DNA of 64,000 bases from NCBI GenBank assembly GCA_027485695.1, contig JAIXQO010000008.1:31605-95604 (forward strand), written 5' to 3'. The stretch's first letter is position 1, and each line of letters opens with the position of its first letter. This document shows positions 48,083 through 55,502 of this stretch, one piece after another. A model generated the notes under the pieces. It was not told where the DNA came from. It did no database searches and worked only from the letters and a program-made list of their open reading frames with translations. The stretch comes from Pseudomonadota bacterium. GTDB taxonomy: Bacteria; Bdellovibrionota; UBA1018. Made by a program: the position numbers and the translations under genes.

Positions 48083-50122
48083 CTATGCCGCCGCTGCTTC
48101 GCCGAGAGCGACGAAGGCGGCGTAATTCTTGGGAAGCGCAGTGCTCATGACATGCGCCTCGGTATGCCCGGTCGCCTTGAGGGACGACAGGACGATTTTC
48201 ATTGCTTGGTCGCCCCCAAGTGCATGGGTCATCTGCCAAGACAGACGAACCATACCGGTCGCGCCAAGCAGCTGGCCAACATCGTTCACGGTCGGAACAT
48301 CATCAGCCCCGGCAGCGGTCAGCAACCCGACCAGCTTGGCGTCCCCCGTCGCATATGCGCCCTTCAGATCGTGCTTGCAAAGCTGCTTGACGATTTCGAG
48401 CAGCCGGTCGCTTTCCGGGCGGGCGGTGACCACCCCCCACAGCAAGTCATCTTCCGGCTGGGCTTTCCAGTTGGTATCGAGCATCAACCAGTCGCCGTTC
48501 TTGAGCACCTCGGTGACTGCTGCGAAATGCGCGGCAAGCTGCTTGTCATCGCAGGACAGCCAGTCGGCCAACGGGATCACCGCATGGCGCTTGGGCGTGC
48601 TGGACTGCTCCAACAAGTTGCGGGTCGCCATGATCTTGTCGAGGACCGCGCTGACCCCCGCATCGTCCATGGCAACAACCAGCGGCGCTTCGACCGCCCA
48701 GACGCGACCCGTGGCCCCGCAGATGCTGATCACCTGCCCTTCCGTGAAGCTGGGGGCAGCGTCCCCGGGCAGCAGCAGATCAGTGCAGCCGACGACGCAG
48801 GGCTTGTCCATGCCGCGAGCAACGACAGCCGCGTGGCTGGTCGCCCCGCCGGTCTTGGTCAGGATGCCGACAGCGGCGAACATGCCCGCGATATCTTCCG
48901 GCGTGGTTTCGGTGGCCACGAGGATCACCGGGCCGTTGGCCGCATGCTTGACCGCCGCTTCCGACGAGAACACGACCTTGCCGACTGCAACGCCCATCGA
49001 CCCGGCGATGCCGGTCATCACCGGCTTGGCCTTGAAGGCGGGGTCGATCTGCGGGCGCTTGATCACCTTGAACTGCTCCCGGGTGATGCGCGCCAGCATT
49101 TCGTCGTACGTGATCAGACCTTCGTCGTGCAGGTCGTGCGCGATGCGGAACGCCGCCTGTGCCGACCGCTTGCCGTTGCGGGTCTGGAGCATGTAGAGCG
49201 TCCCGCCTTGGACGGTGAACTCCATGTCCTGCATGTCCTTGCGGGTCGTTTCCAGCGACTTGGCGATGCAGTCCAACTCGGCGTACACCTTGCCCCACCC
49301 CATAGCCTTCATCTGCTGGACAGGGATCGGCGTGTGCGTCCCGGCCACAACGTCCTCGCCTTGGGCGTTCGGCAGGAACTCGCCGTACAGCCCCGGCTCG
49401 CCGGTGGAGGGGTTCCGGGAGAACAGCACGCCCGAGCCGGACTTGTCGTTCATGTTGCCGAACACCATCGACTGGATCGTGACAGACGTGCCCCAATCGT
49501 CGGGGATTTTGTTCTGCTTGCGGTACTCCTTGGCCCGGTCGCTGTCCCAAGACTTGAACACCGCCTCGATAGCGGCTCGCAGCTGCGGTACGAGCAGTCC
49601 CGGGGGGTCGAACCCGTGCTTCGAGTAGACCTGCTCATAGGCGGTGATCGCGTCGGCGAGTTCGACTTCATCGGAAAGCGCGAACTCGTCCTTGTGGATG
49701 CCGAGTGCCGTATCACCGAGCATCATCAGCAACCGGCGGTAGCTGTCGAGCGCGGCTGTCGGATTGAGGCGGTCGCTCCACTCGACAAGGTTGGCGTTGC
49801 TGATGCCGACGTTCAGGATCGTGTCCATCATGCCGGGCATGGAGACACGAGCACCCGAGCGAACGGACAGCAGCGGCATGTAGCCGAAGTGCGCCTTGAG
49901 CCATTCCAGCTGCGGTGCAACTTCGTCCATGATGGCGTCGATAAGCACGTTGCCGTGCGCCTTGTACGCGTTGCATGCTGCGGTAGTGATGGTGAACCCC
50001 GGGGGCACCGGAAGCCCATCCGCAGCCATGCGCATCAGGCCAGCACCCTTGCCGCCCCAGATTTCGCTGGATGCGGTGGGATCGCCCTCGCCAGCCCCAA
50101 AACGTTTGATCGATGCAGTCAT
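48083..50122 (-). CDS. Orphan ATP-grasp/phosphohistidine dikinase (PPDK-like, no PEP barrel)
   Basis: A 679-residue protein. Residues 1-330 match the ATP-grasp domain of pyruvate phosphate dikinase: WGGKGAGLMRMAADGLPVPP, SVRSGARVSMPGMMDTILN, GSGVLFSRNPSTGE, LQTRNGKRSAQAAF. Residues about 365-480 are the swivelling phosphohistidine domain, with TGGATSHAAVVARG, where His430 should carry the phosphate. The usual C-terminal PEP/pyruvate TIM barrel is absent; instead about 200 residues (LNGDWLML-like segment, LLWGVVTARPESDRLLEIVK, VRLSWQMTHALGG) match nothing I know. It should split ATP and pass phosphate via His430 to an unknown acceptor. It has its own promoter and the CsrA-like gene follows after 9 bases. 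Confidence 0.85.
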   Translation of the reverse strand: MTASIKRFGAGEGDPTASSEIWGGKGAGLMRMAADGLPVPPGFTITTAACNAYKAHGNVLIDAIMDEVAPQLEWLKAHFGYMPLLSVRSGARVSMPGMMDTILNVGISNANLVEWSDRLNPTAALDSYRRLLMMLGDTALGIHKDEFALSDEVELADAITAYEQVYSKHGFDPPGLLVPQLRAAIEAVFKSWDSDRAKEYRKQNKIPDDWGTSVTIQSMVFGNMNDKSGSGVLFSRNPSTGEPGLYGEFLPNAQGEDVVAGTHTPIPVQQMKAMGWGKVYAELDCIAKSLETTRKDMQDMEFTVQGGTLYMLQTRNGKRSAQAAFRIAHDLHDEGLITYDEMLARITREQFKVIKRPQIDPAFKAKPVMTGIAGSMGVAVGKVVFSSEAAVKHAANGPVILVATETTPEDIAGMFAAVGILTKTGGATSHAAVVARGMDKPCVVGCTDLLLPGDAAPSFTEGQVISICGATGRVWAVEAPLVVAMDDAGVSAVLDKIMATRNLLEQSSTPKRHAVIPLADWLSCDDKQLAAHFAAVTEVLKNGDWLMLDTNWKAQPEDDLLWGVVTARPESDRLLEIVKQLCKHDLKGAYATGDAKLVGLLTAAGADDVPTVNDVGQLLGATGMVRLSWQMTHALGGDQAMKIVLSSLKATGHTEAHVMSTALPKNYAAFVALGEAAAA

Positions 50123-50163
50123 ATATATGGACCCTCCGTGGTCAGCCCGAGTTGGTAGTCTTC

Positions 50164-50192
50164 ACACTAGGCCGTGTGCGTCTCTTCGTCAA
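50164..50192 (-). promoter_or_regulatory. Promoter for the dikinase/CsrA/phosphatase operon
   Basis: Minus strand TTGACG (50192-50187), 17-nt spacer, TAGTGT (50169-50164), start near 50157. The TAG of the -10 is also the stop codon of the 50167-50466 gene. Leader of about 35 nt with GGAGGG before the ATG at 50122. Confidence 0.65.
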
Positions 50193-50466
50193 TGGCCGGG
50201 GCGGTAAAATACGCAATGTTGCCAACCAGCATACAGCGTATCACCAGCGCCGATTGCTGCCATTCCTTGAGCAAGGCGCGCAGGTCTTTCTTGGCCATCC
50301 ACACCCATGCACCGTGGACGGTGGGGGTTTGCGAAGCAAGCGCAGGAGCGAACTGCGGGTACACGTGCGCCAATTCCACCCAGACCCGAACTTCGGACGC
50401 TTCTTCGAGCGTGAACAGGGCAGTACCTGCTGAGCACACTTTCATTTCGAAACGGGCGGGAGGCAT
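50167..50466 (-). CDS. Small hypothetical protein
   Basis: A 99-residue protein, ATG 2 bases after the upstream stop. It looks alpha/beta (ARFEMKVCSAGTALFTLEEA, VRVWVELAHVYPQFAPALAS, VWMAKKDLRALLKEWQQSAL, VIRCMLVGNIAYFTAPAIDE). No family is recognised. Its 3' end contains the dikinase promoter. Confidence 0.6.
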   Translation of the reverse strand: MPPARFEMKVCSAGTALFTLEEASEVRVWVELAHVYPQFAPALASQTPTVHGAWVWMAKKDLRALLKEWQQSALVIRCMLVGNIAYFTAPAIDEETHTA

Positions 50467-50468
50467 GG

Positions 50469-50657
50469 TTACCGCACCTCCCCGTGGCGGAAGATCAGCG
50501 GCTCGTCGTCGCCGAAATCGACCCAGACATACTGTGCGTCATGATCGACGATTTCCCCGCGCTCGCCTGCCAGCGAGCCGGTTGCCACCGTGACGCGCTG
50601 TCCCGAGCGAAAGCCGCTTTTCGGGACAAAACCCCAAGTCTGAATTTGCGTAGCCAT
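50469..50657 (-). CDS. Small KOW-like protein
   Basis: A 62-residue protein from ATG 50657 behind GATCAAGGAGGATC. The core RSGQRVTVATGSLAGERGEI, then VWVDFGDDEPLIFRHGEVR is the pattern of a KOW/SH3-like barrel (V.v..G...G..G.V....), found in proteins that touch RNA or ribosomes. It is short for an independent enzyme. Promoter and TGCAA palindrome lie upstream. The function is unknown. Confidence 0.6.
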   Translation of the reverse strand: MATQIQTWGFVPKSGFRSGQRVTVATGSLAGERGEIVDHDAQYVWVDFGDDEPLIFRHGEVR

Positions 50658-50694
50658 CTGATCCTCCTTGATCGGTGTTGGATTTGGTATCACC

Positions 50695-50723
50695 ACTATG
50701 CCTGAAGAACACCACGCCCACAA
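50695..50723 (-). promoter_or_regulatory. Promoter for 50657/50466 genes
   Basis: Minus strand TTGTGG (50723-50718), 17-nt spacer, CATAGT (50700-50695), start near 50688. Flanked by TATCAC/GTGATA and a GCCCAC/GTGGGC inverted repeat. A TGCAA palindrome is centred near -61. Confidence 0.68.
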
Positions 50724-50742
50724 GTGATATCCGCGTGGGCAG

Positions 50743-50756
50743 TGCAAGTAATTGCA
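50743..50756. repeat. TGCAA-N4-TTGCA palindrome upstream of promoter
   Basis: Exact copy (centre GTAA), centred about 61 bp upstream of the predicted start, directly after the stop codon of the 50757-51356 gene. Confidence 0.7.
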
Positions 50757-51356
50757 CTACACGTAGCTTGTCTGGCCGCTGGCGGCGTCGGCGGGGTGCC
50801 ACGACCAGTGCAGCAGGCTTTGGCAGATGATGGGCGACATGTCGCGGTGCGTGTGCACCTGATCGTGCAGGTCGTGTGCCCAGCGGCTGAAGTTCTGGTG
50901 CCGCATGATCTGGTGCGCGTCGCGTTCGTGTCGGCGACCCGCGTGAAACCGGCAGAACCAGTGAAACCAGCCGAGCGGGTCTTCGTCGAAGATCATGCCT
51001 TTGTCGTACCACCACTCGTAGGGCATGCCTGCCTTGACGCGGTAGTAGTTCGCCACCCACGACGGACGGTGATCGGGGCGAACGCCGTGCTCCATTACTG
51101 CGTCGAGGGTCTCGGGGTCGAGGCCAGCGAAGTCGCGGGCAGGCACGGCTTGTGCGCCACCGAAGTAATTGCGCCCGAACACGCCGAGACGAAGCAGTTC
51201 GACGGGCGTGAACGCCGGGCGGAACGCTGGCAGCTGCGAGCCGTCATGGGCTGTCAGGTCGTATTCCGGGTACGAGCCAGCGGGCAGCTTATACGTCATG
51301 TCGCGCGTGCGGTCGCCGCGTTCGGTGACAAAGACGCCGTGGGAAAAGTTGGGCAC
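50757..51356 (-). CDS. Hypothetical protein with GWFxWFCRFxxGRR motif
   Basis: A 199-residue protein. I chose the GTG at 51356 because GGAGGATC lies just upstream, the same cassette as its neighbours; the ORF upstream of it lacks a site. The core is YEWWYDKGMIFDEDPLGWFH followed by WFCRFHAGRRHERDAHQI and a His/Trp-rich end (LHDQVHTHRDMSPIICQSLL). The GWF(Q/H)W(Y/F)CR(F/Y)..GRR pattern occurs in a small family of uncharacterised bacterial and eukaryotic proteins. The many His, Asp and Trp residues suggest metal or nucleic acid binding. The function is unknown. Confidence 0.65.
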   Translation of the reverse strand: MPNFSHGVFVTERGDRTRDMTYKLPAGSYPEYDLTAHDGSQLPAFRPAFTPVELLRLGVFGRNYFGGAQAVPARDFAGLDPETLDAVMEHGVRPDHRPSWVANYYRVKAGMPYEWWYDKGMIFDEDPLGWFHWFCRFHAGRRHERDAHQIMRHQNFSRWAHDLHDQVHTHRDMSPIICQSLLHWSWHPADAASGQTSYV

Positions 51357-51393
51357 GTGATCCTCCGTGATCGTGTGAGTTGTCGGTACCAAC

Positions 51394-51422
51394 ACTATGC
51401 CGCAAGAGCGAGCGGACCACAA
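51394..51422 (-). promoter_or_regulatory. Promoter for the 51356 gene
   Basis: Minus strand TTGTGG (51422-51417), 17-nt spacer, CATAGT (51399-51394), start near 51387. Same -35 and -10 hexamers as the 50695 promoter. A TGCAA palindrome is centred near -60. Confidence 0.68.
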
Positions 51423-51440
51423 GAGTTTAGCGCGCCAGCG

Positions 51441-51454
51441 TGCAATTGATTGCA
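51441..51454. repeat. TGCAA-N4-TTGCA palindrome upstream of promoter
   Basis: Exact copy (centre TTGA), 18 bp upstream of the -35 and 4 bp from the stop of the 51459-51962 gene. Confidence 0.7.
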
Positions 51455-51458
51455 AGCA

Positions 51459-51962
51459 CTACGCCAGCAAATCCCCCGGCTTGACTTCGGTCACGGTGGT
51501 AGCTGTCACGAAATACCCGAGGCTGCGTGCCGCGTTGTCGATCTTGACCATCGCCTTGTTGATGCTCTTCGGTCGGCCCCAATCGTTGGTCTCGTCGGCC
51601 TCCGACGCAATAGCGAGCGCCACCATCAGCGCGTTGTCCTCGACGTACACGCCCCGGGACGCGAGCGTGCAGATCAGCCGTGCCAGCCCCGCCGTGAGGG
51701 TCGGAATGTTGTCCTCGTTCGCAGCGCTCAGGATCGCGTGCCCTTCGTCCTGCATCTGCTTGCCGATGCTGACCTGTTCGAACCGCGTAGCGTTCTGGAG
51801 CGGGAGGATGCTCGCCTTGTTGGCGAGTTCTTCGAGGTCCGCGCGCACGGTGAGGCCGTGGTTCTGCCGCAGGCTCTCGAACAGCAGCGAGAACATGTAG
51901 CCGGGCAGGCCCTGCTCAAGCCGGTCCTTCCGCTGATCGCGCACAAGGATCATACTGGTCAT
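51459..51962 (-). CDS. Hypothetical helical protein
   Basis: A 167-residue protein, ATG overlapping the upstream stop (ATGA). Almost entirely helical: MILVRDQRKDRLEQGLPGYM, FESLRQNHGLTVRADLEELA, IPTLTAGLARLICTLASRGV, INKAMVKIDNAARSLGYFV. It follows terminase in the same unit and ends before a TGCAA palindrome. Helical proteins in this place sometimes act in packaging, but no family is recognised. Confidence 0.65.
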   Translation of the reverse strand: MTSMILVRDQRKDRLEQGLPGYMFSLLFESLRQNHGLTVRADLEELANKASILPLQNATRFEQVSIGKQMQDEGHAILSAANEDNIPTLTAGLARLICTLASRGVYVEDNALMVALAIASEADETNDWGRPKSINKAMVKIDNAARSLGYFVTATTVTEVKPGDLLA

Positions 51963-52147
51963 TCTTCAATCTCCCCGCCCAACTGCTTGGCCAGCGTCAG
52001 CAGCTGATAATCGACTGGCCCCTCGAACTCCACGGACAAGTTCGTGCTGTCCATGTACATCATATTGCCGGGGTGTCGATAGCCTGCGCTGTCGCAAAAA
52101 TGCGCGAAGTTCGTGTCGCTGGTGAAGCGAGCGACGGTCTTGCTCAT
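51959..52147 (-). CDS. Small hypothetical protein after terminase
   Basis: A 62-residue protein coupled to terminase (ATG overlapping the TerL stop by 4 bases) and to the next gene. It reads SKTVARFTSDTNFAHFCDSA, GYRHPGNMMYMDSTNLSVEF, then a helix VDYQLLTLAKQLGGEIEE. Compact alpha/beta in appearance. No known family. Confidence 0.6.
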   Translation of the reverse strand: MSKTVARFTSDTNFAHFCDSAGYRHPGNMMYMDSTNLSVEFEGPVDYQLLTLAKQLGGEIEE

Positions 52148-53994
52148 GACGTGTGCACTCCTTTGGTCGCCAACTGTTCAGGGAAGTACGTCAGCGGCAC
52201 GTTATGCGCCAGCCAGAGTTCCCGTCGCCCGGTCAGGCCATAGCACACACCGGCCATGGCATCCGAGCAGTCTTTTGAGCCGTTCGGCGGGTGATCGATC
52301 TTGCGGGTCTTCGGGTCGCGTTCCAACCGGATGAACTCGTCCTGTGCCCGCTGATGCACGGGGGCGCGAACCCGCCCGTCCATGAACGCTTGCTTGGTCA
52401 CGTCATAGGGCAGCGTGCTGGTGTCGCACGACACGATCCCCGAGACGAACCCTGCTTGGATCAGCAGCTGCTTCATGTCCGTGCTCTGCCAGCTGTCCAT
52501 GCTGACCCACTTGATCGGCAGGCCCAAGTCACGCAGCGTGAACAACAGCGCCCGGATTTCGTGGAACTGGATTTCGTCGCCCTTCGGCGGTTGGACCTCT
52601 AGGACAAAATCATACACGATTTCGGGCATCACCTCGACCTGCGTGGGCGTGCGCTTGATTTCGACGAACTTGCGAATGTACCCGCAGGCCACCCCTGCGC
52701 TGTCCCCCGTGAGCGCCAAGTCAAGGTGCACGAAGCGTGGCTGGTGCACGTTCTTGAACTTGGTCGGGTGCGTCTTGGGTCGGGTCGCCACAAAGTCGCA
52801 GTTCTCGCGGTCGAAGATGCTGGGCGCGCGACCGAACGCGTACACGATGCGCTCCGGGTCGAGGATATACGGGTGCAGCGCGAACGTGCTGTGCCCAGCG
52901 ATATCGCGGATCGAATTGAGCAGGTCCTTCTCGAAGCTGGCACGGTATTCTTCCGGCACCATCTTGACCAGATCGTCGTCGCCGCCCGGGACAGGCTCGT
53001 CGTCACGCAGGATACGCGGCTTGCGGCTGGCGTCCCCGAGGAACAGCCGAAACCAGTTGCCCGTGAAGAACTCGGGCGGCTTCACCTCCCAGACGCACTT
53101 GTCGTAGACGAAGATCGTGCTGTACCCGTGCTGCTTCTTCTGGCGGTCGGCCTCCGCCATTTTCTGATCGGTGAACTCGCCGGGGTACTGCTTCGACGAA
53201 ACCAGACAGAGCATACCGGGAACGGTGCCCTTCTTCTGGAACCGGCTTTCACGGCGACGCACGATGGCGTTGTACAGTTCCAGCGCGTGGTCGAACGCAG
53301 CACCGTCCTTGGACAGCTTTGAGCCTTCGGTCACGCCGAAGAAGTTCACCTCGTCCAGAATGCCGCCGAACACGTTGCGCCCAATGATAGCCGTCGTCGC
53401 GCTGGACACGGGGATCACGGCCACACGGTTCGGGAACCGCATTTCGCTTTCGCGGCCTTCGTCGTACATGAAGTTCGCCCGGAAGTACGGCGAACTGTCG
53501 ATCAGGCCCCGGAAGCGCATGTAGTCCACGCCCTTGGCGGTCGCAGCGTTGATGCTCTGGAACACGAAGATGATTTCGTCCTGCGGCAGCAGCCCGAACT
53601 CTTCCTGCGGGTTCCGCAGGCACGACAAGTAGTACACGAAGTACACGTTCACGTAGATCGCGATGGTCGTCTTCGAGCAGCCGATACCCCCGGTGAGCAC
53701 CGCTTCGACGTACTGCCCCGAGCAGATTTGCTCGATAGCGTCGAGCACCACCGGGAACAGACTTTCGCCGGTCGGGCCGATGTAGAACGAGTTCGAAAAG
53801 AACTCCTTCGGACTGACGGGCTTGTGCTTGAACCGCATGAGGTCCTTGAGCGCGTCAGGATCAGCCTGAACGCTCTGCAACCACGCGAACAGGCCATCGA
53901 TATCGTCCGCGTGCTGGTCAAGCAGCTGCGGAAGCAATTCGCCTGCGAGCGCGTCGATTTCGTCGTCGCTAACCGGTACGGGCGGGGGTGACAT
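52144..53994 (-). CDS. terL: Terminase large subunit
   Basis: A 616-residue packaging motor from ATG 53994 (GGAGCC upstream), overlapping the TerS-type gene by 26 bp. The ATPase has Walker A TGGIGCSKTT (101-110), Walker B GGILDEVNFF (211-219) and a coupling region after it. The nuclease domain in the C-terminal half has FVHLDLALTGDSAGVA as first acidic strand, SMDSWQSTDMKQLL, and a last acidic motif in NGSKDCSDAMAGV, the RNase H-like fold that cuts concatemers. Walker A has Cys-Ser where Gly-Lys often appears, but the terminal Lys-Thr is kept. It binds the portal during packaging. Portal is 13 kb away, which is unusual. Confidence 0.9.
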   Translation of the reverse strand: MSPPPVPVSDDEIDALAGELLPQLLDQHADDIDGLFAWLQSVQADPDALKDLMRFKHKPVSPKEFFSNSFYIGPTGESLFPVVLDAIEQICSGQYVEAVLTGGIGCSKTTIAIYVNVYFVYYLSCLRNPQEEFGLLPQDEIIFVFQSINAATAKGVDYMRFRGLIDSSPYFRANFMYDEGRESEMRFPNRVAVIPVSSATTAIIGRNVFGGILDEVNFFGVTEGSKLSKDGAAFDHALELYNAIVRRRESRFQKKGTVPGMLCLVSSKQYPGEFTDQKMAEADRQKKQHGYSTIFVYDKCVWEVKPPEFFTGNWFRLFLGDASRKPRILRDDEPVPGGDDDLVKMVPEEYRASFEKDLLNSIRDIAGHSTFALHPYILDPERIVYAFGRAPSIFDRENCDFVATRPKTHPTKFKNVHQPRFVHLDLALTGDSAGVACGYIRKFVEIKRTPTQVEVMPEIVYDFVLEVQPPKGDEIQFHEIRALLFTLRDLGLPIKWVSMDSWQSTDMKQLLIQAGFVSGIVSCDTSTLPYDVTKQAFMDGRVRAPVHQRAQDEFIRLERDPKTRKIDHPPNGSKDCSDAMAGVCYGLTGRRELWLAHNVPLTYFPEQLATKGVHTS

Positions 53995-54643
53995 TGGCTG
54001 GCTCCGGGGGCGGCAGGCGTGTCGAGCCTGCCGAGGGGCGCGCACCGTCAATCATCGCCAGCATACGAGAAGCCACCCGCGAAAGCGTTTCGTGCGATGC
54101 CACTCGCTGGCTGAACTTGATATTGTCGCCTGCACTGTTGTTCATGTCGGCAATCACCTTCGGGGTGAGGCCGAGCAATTCGAGACGCTGCCGGTGTACT
54201 TCGCTGACCAGCTTGAGGCCCGCCAGCTTGACCATGGGGTGCTCCGCGTTCGAGACCTGCGCCCACGCTTCGCTTTCCACCAGATCGAGGCGGTTCAGCC
54301 CCTCACCCCGGTGCCGTGTCAGGTCCCGGCTGGACCCCAACTGCTCCCAGCGTGCGTACACCCGCTTGATGTACCGATCCATCGTGCGCTGGTCACGGAC
54401 CTCAAGCAGCGCCATCAGCTGCCGCCGGTCACGGATGCCCTTGGTCATGAGGATTTCGGTGCGCACGACCTGCTGCTCGTCGCGCATGGTCGGGTCGTCG
54501 TCACCGTAGTTCGGCGGGTCTGGAACAACCACCGTCGCAGGCGCGACGTGCGCCGCAACCGGCCTCCCGGTCATGGGATCATGCGGTGCTGGGCCGCTGA
54601 CAGGAGGGACGTTCATCTTCACCGGCATGGGCGTATCAGACAA
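53969..54643 (-). CDS. Probable terminase small subunit
   Basis: A 224-residue protein directly upstream of terL. The first 50 residues are Pro-rich. From about 60 a helical DNA-binding-like region follows (TEILMTKGIRDRRQLMALLE, VRDQRTMDRYIKRVYARWEQ), then ESEAWAQVSNAEHPMVKLAG and LVSEVHRQRLELLGLTPKVI, which resemble the helix-turn-helix and oligomerisation parts of small terminases. A basic Pro-rich C-terminus ends the protein. It should recognise the packaging start site. The call rests on position and on the helical pattern. Confidence 0.7.
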   Translation of the reverse strand: MSDTPMPVKMNVPPVSGPAPHDPMTGRPVAAHVAPATVVVPDPPNYGDDDPTMRDEQQVVRTEILMTKGIRDRRQLMALLEVRDQRTMDRYIKRVYARWEQLGSSRDLTRHRGEGLNRLDLVESEAWAQVSNAEHPMVKLAGLKLVSEVHRQRLELLGLTPKVIADMNNSAGDNIKFSQRVASHETLSRVASRMLAMIDGARPSAGSTRLPPPEPANVTPARTG

Positions 54644-55502
54644 CCTTGTCGGTGGCGAGGGCCTTGGCTTCCTTGGCTTCGGCGTCCTGCACCACCTTGT
54701 CGAGGATTTTCACGTGCGCCGCCTTGATGATTTCTTCCTGCTGATCCTTCGGGAGCCGATTGAACGTCTCGCAGATCAACGAGAGCGCGACGTTGCGCAG
54801 CTTCACCCCGGCGATGCCCATCGCGGCCTTCATCGCCTGATCGTATTCCTTGACCTCGTTCCCGACGAGGGCAACCACGTCCGGCCCCATCAGCTTCATG
54901 GCCTTCTTCATGGCCGACGTGTACGCGCCGTGCTCGTCGGGCATAAGCATCAGCGAGACCGAAATGGGCCGGTCCACGTCGGCAGCGGTCAGCTTGATAC
55001 CGTCGCTCGGGTTGAAGTCCGGCACCTTGAGCAGTTCCATGACGCTGGTCTGCTCGTCTTCGCCAATGCCGGTCATGCGACGGACTTCAGCCGGGCTGAA
55101 CTCCTTGTGCAGGTCCACCATCAGTCGCGCCAACTTGATCGGGATATTCTGGCCGCGCAACTGATTGTACGACAGCGTGCGGACCTTGGCCATCGTCTCG
55201 GTGAGCGGGACCACGATCACGGGCAACTTGCTGTAGCCGACGAACTTGGACGCCCGGTAGCGGTTCTCGCCATCGACGATCAGGAACTGGCCGGGATTGG
55301 CGGGGTCTTCGCGCACCAGCACCGGCTGGTTCATCCCCTCGGCCTTCACCGCATCAACGAGCGCCTCGAAGTACTCAGCCTCCATGTCGTTCGGGTTGTA
55401 CGCGTTGGGCACGACCGCGTTGATATCGACGATGCGGAAATCCGGCTCATACACGACGCCCTCGGCGGTGCCAGTTTCCTGCGTCTGCTCAGTCACACCC
55501 AT
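54636..55502 (-). CDS. ParB/sulfiredoxin-fold protein
   Basis: A 288-residue protein. I chose the ATG at 55502 with AGGGGG 8 nt upstream; the GTG at 55511 sits on the ribosome site. Residues 20-110 match the ParB N-terminal fold: IVDINAVVPNAYNPNDMEAE, YFEALVDAVKAEGMNQPVLV, FLIVDGENRYRASKFVGYSK. The GENRYRA motif is the nucleotide-binding core (CTP in ParB, ATP/ADP in related kinases). A helical middle (EVRRMTGIGEDEQTSVMELL) resembles the ParB helix-turn-helix. No parA partner or parS is seen. It may be a DNA-binding switch or an enzyme in DNA modification, given its acyltransferase neighbours. Confidence 0.8.
   Translation of the reverse strand: MGVTEQTQETGTAEGVVYEPDFRIVDINAVVPNAYNPNDMEAEYFEALVDAVKAEGMNQPVLVREDPANPGQFLIVDGENRYRASKFVGYSKLPVIVVPLTETMAKVRTLSYNQLRGQNIPIKLARLMVDLHKEFSPAEVRRMTGIGEDEQTSVMELLKVPDFNPSDGIKLTAADVDRPISVSLMLMPDEHGAYTSAMKKAMKLMGPDVVALVGNEVKEYDQAMKAAMGIAGVKLRNVALSLICETFNRLPKDQQEEIIKAAHVKILDKVVQDAEAKEAKALATDKVV

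Noticed and set aside
52144..54643. cos or pac site near terminase
   Set aside because: Genes overlap throughout and no direct repeat cluster or clear cohesive-end signal is visible; ends cannot be placed from sequence alone.
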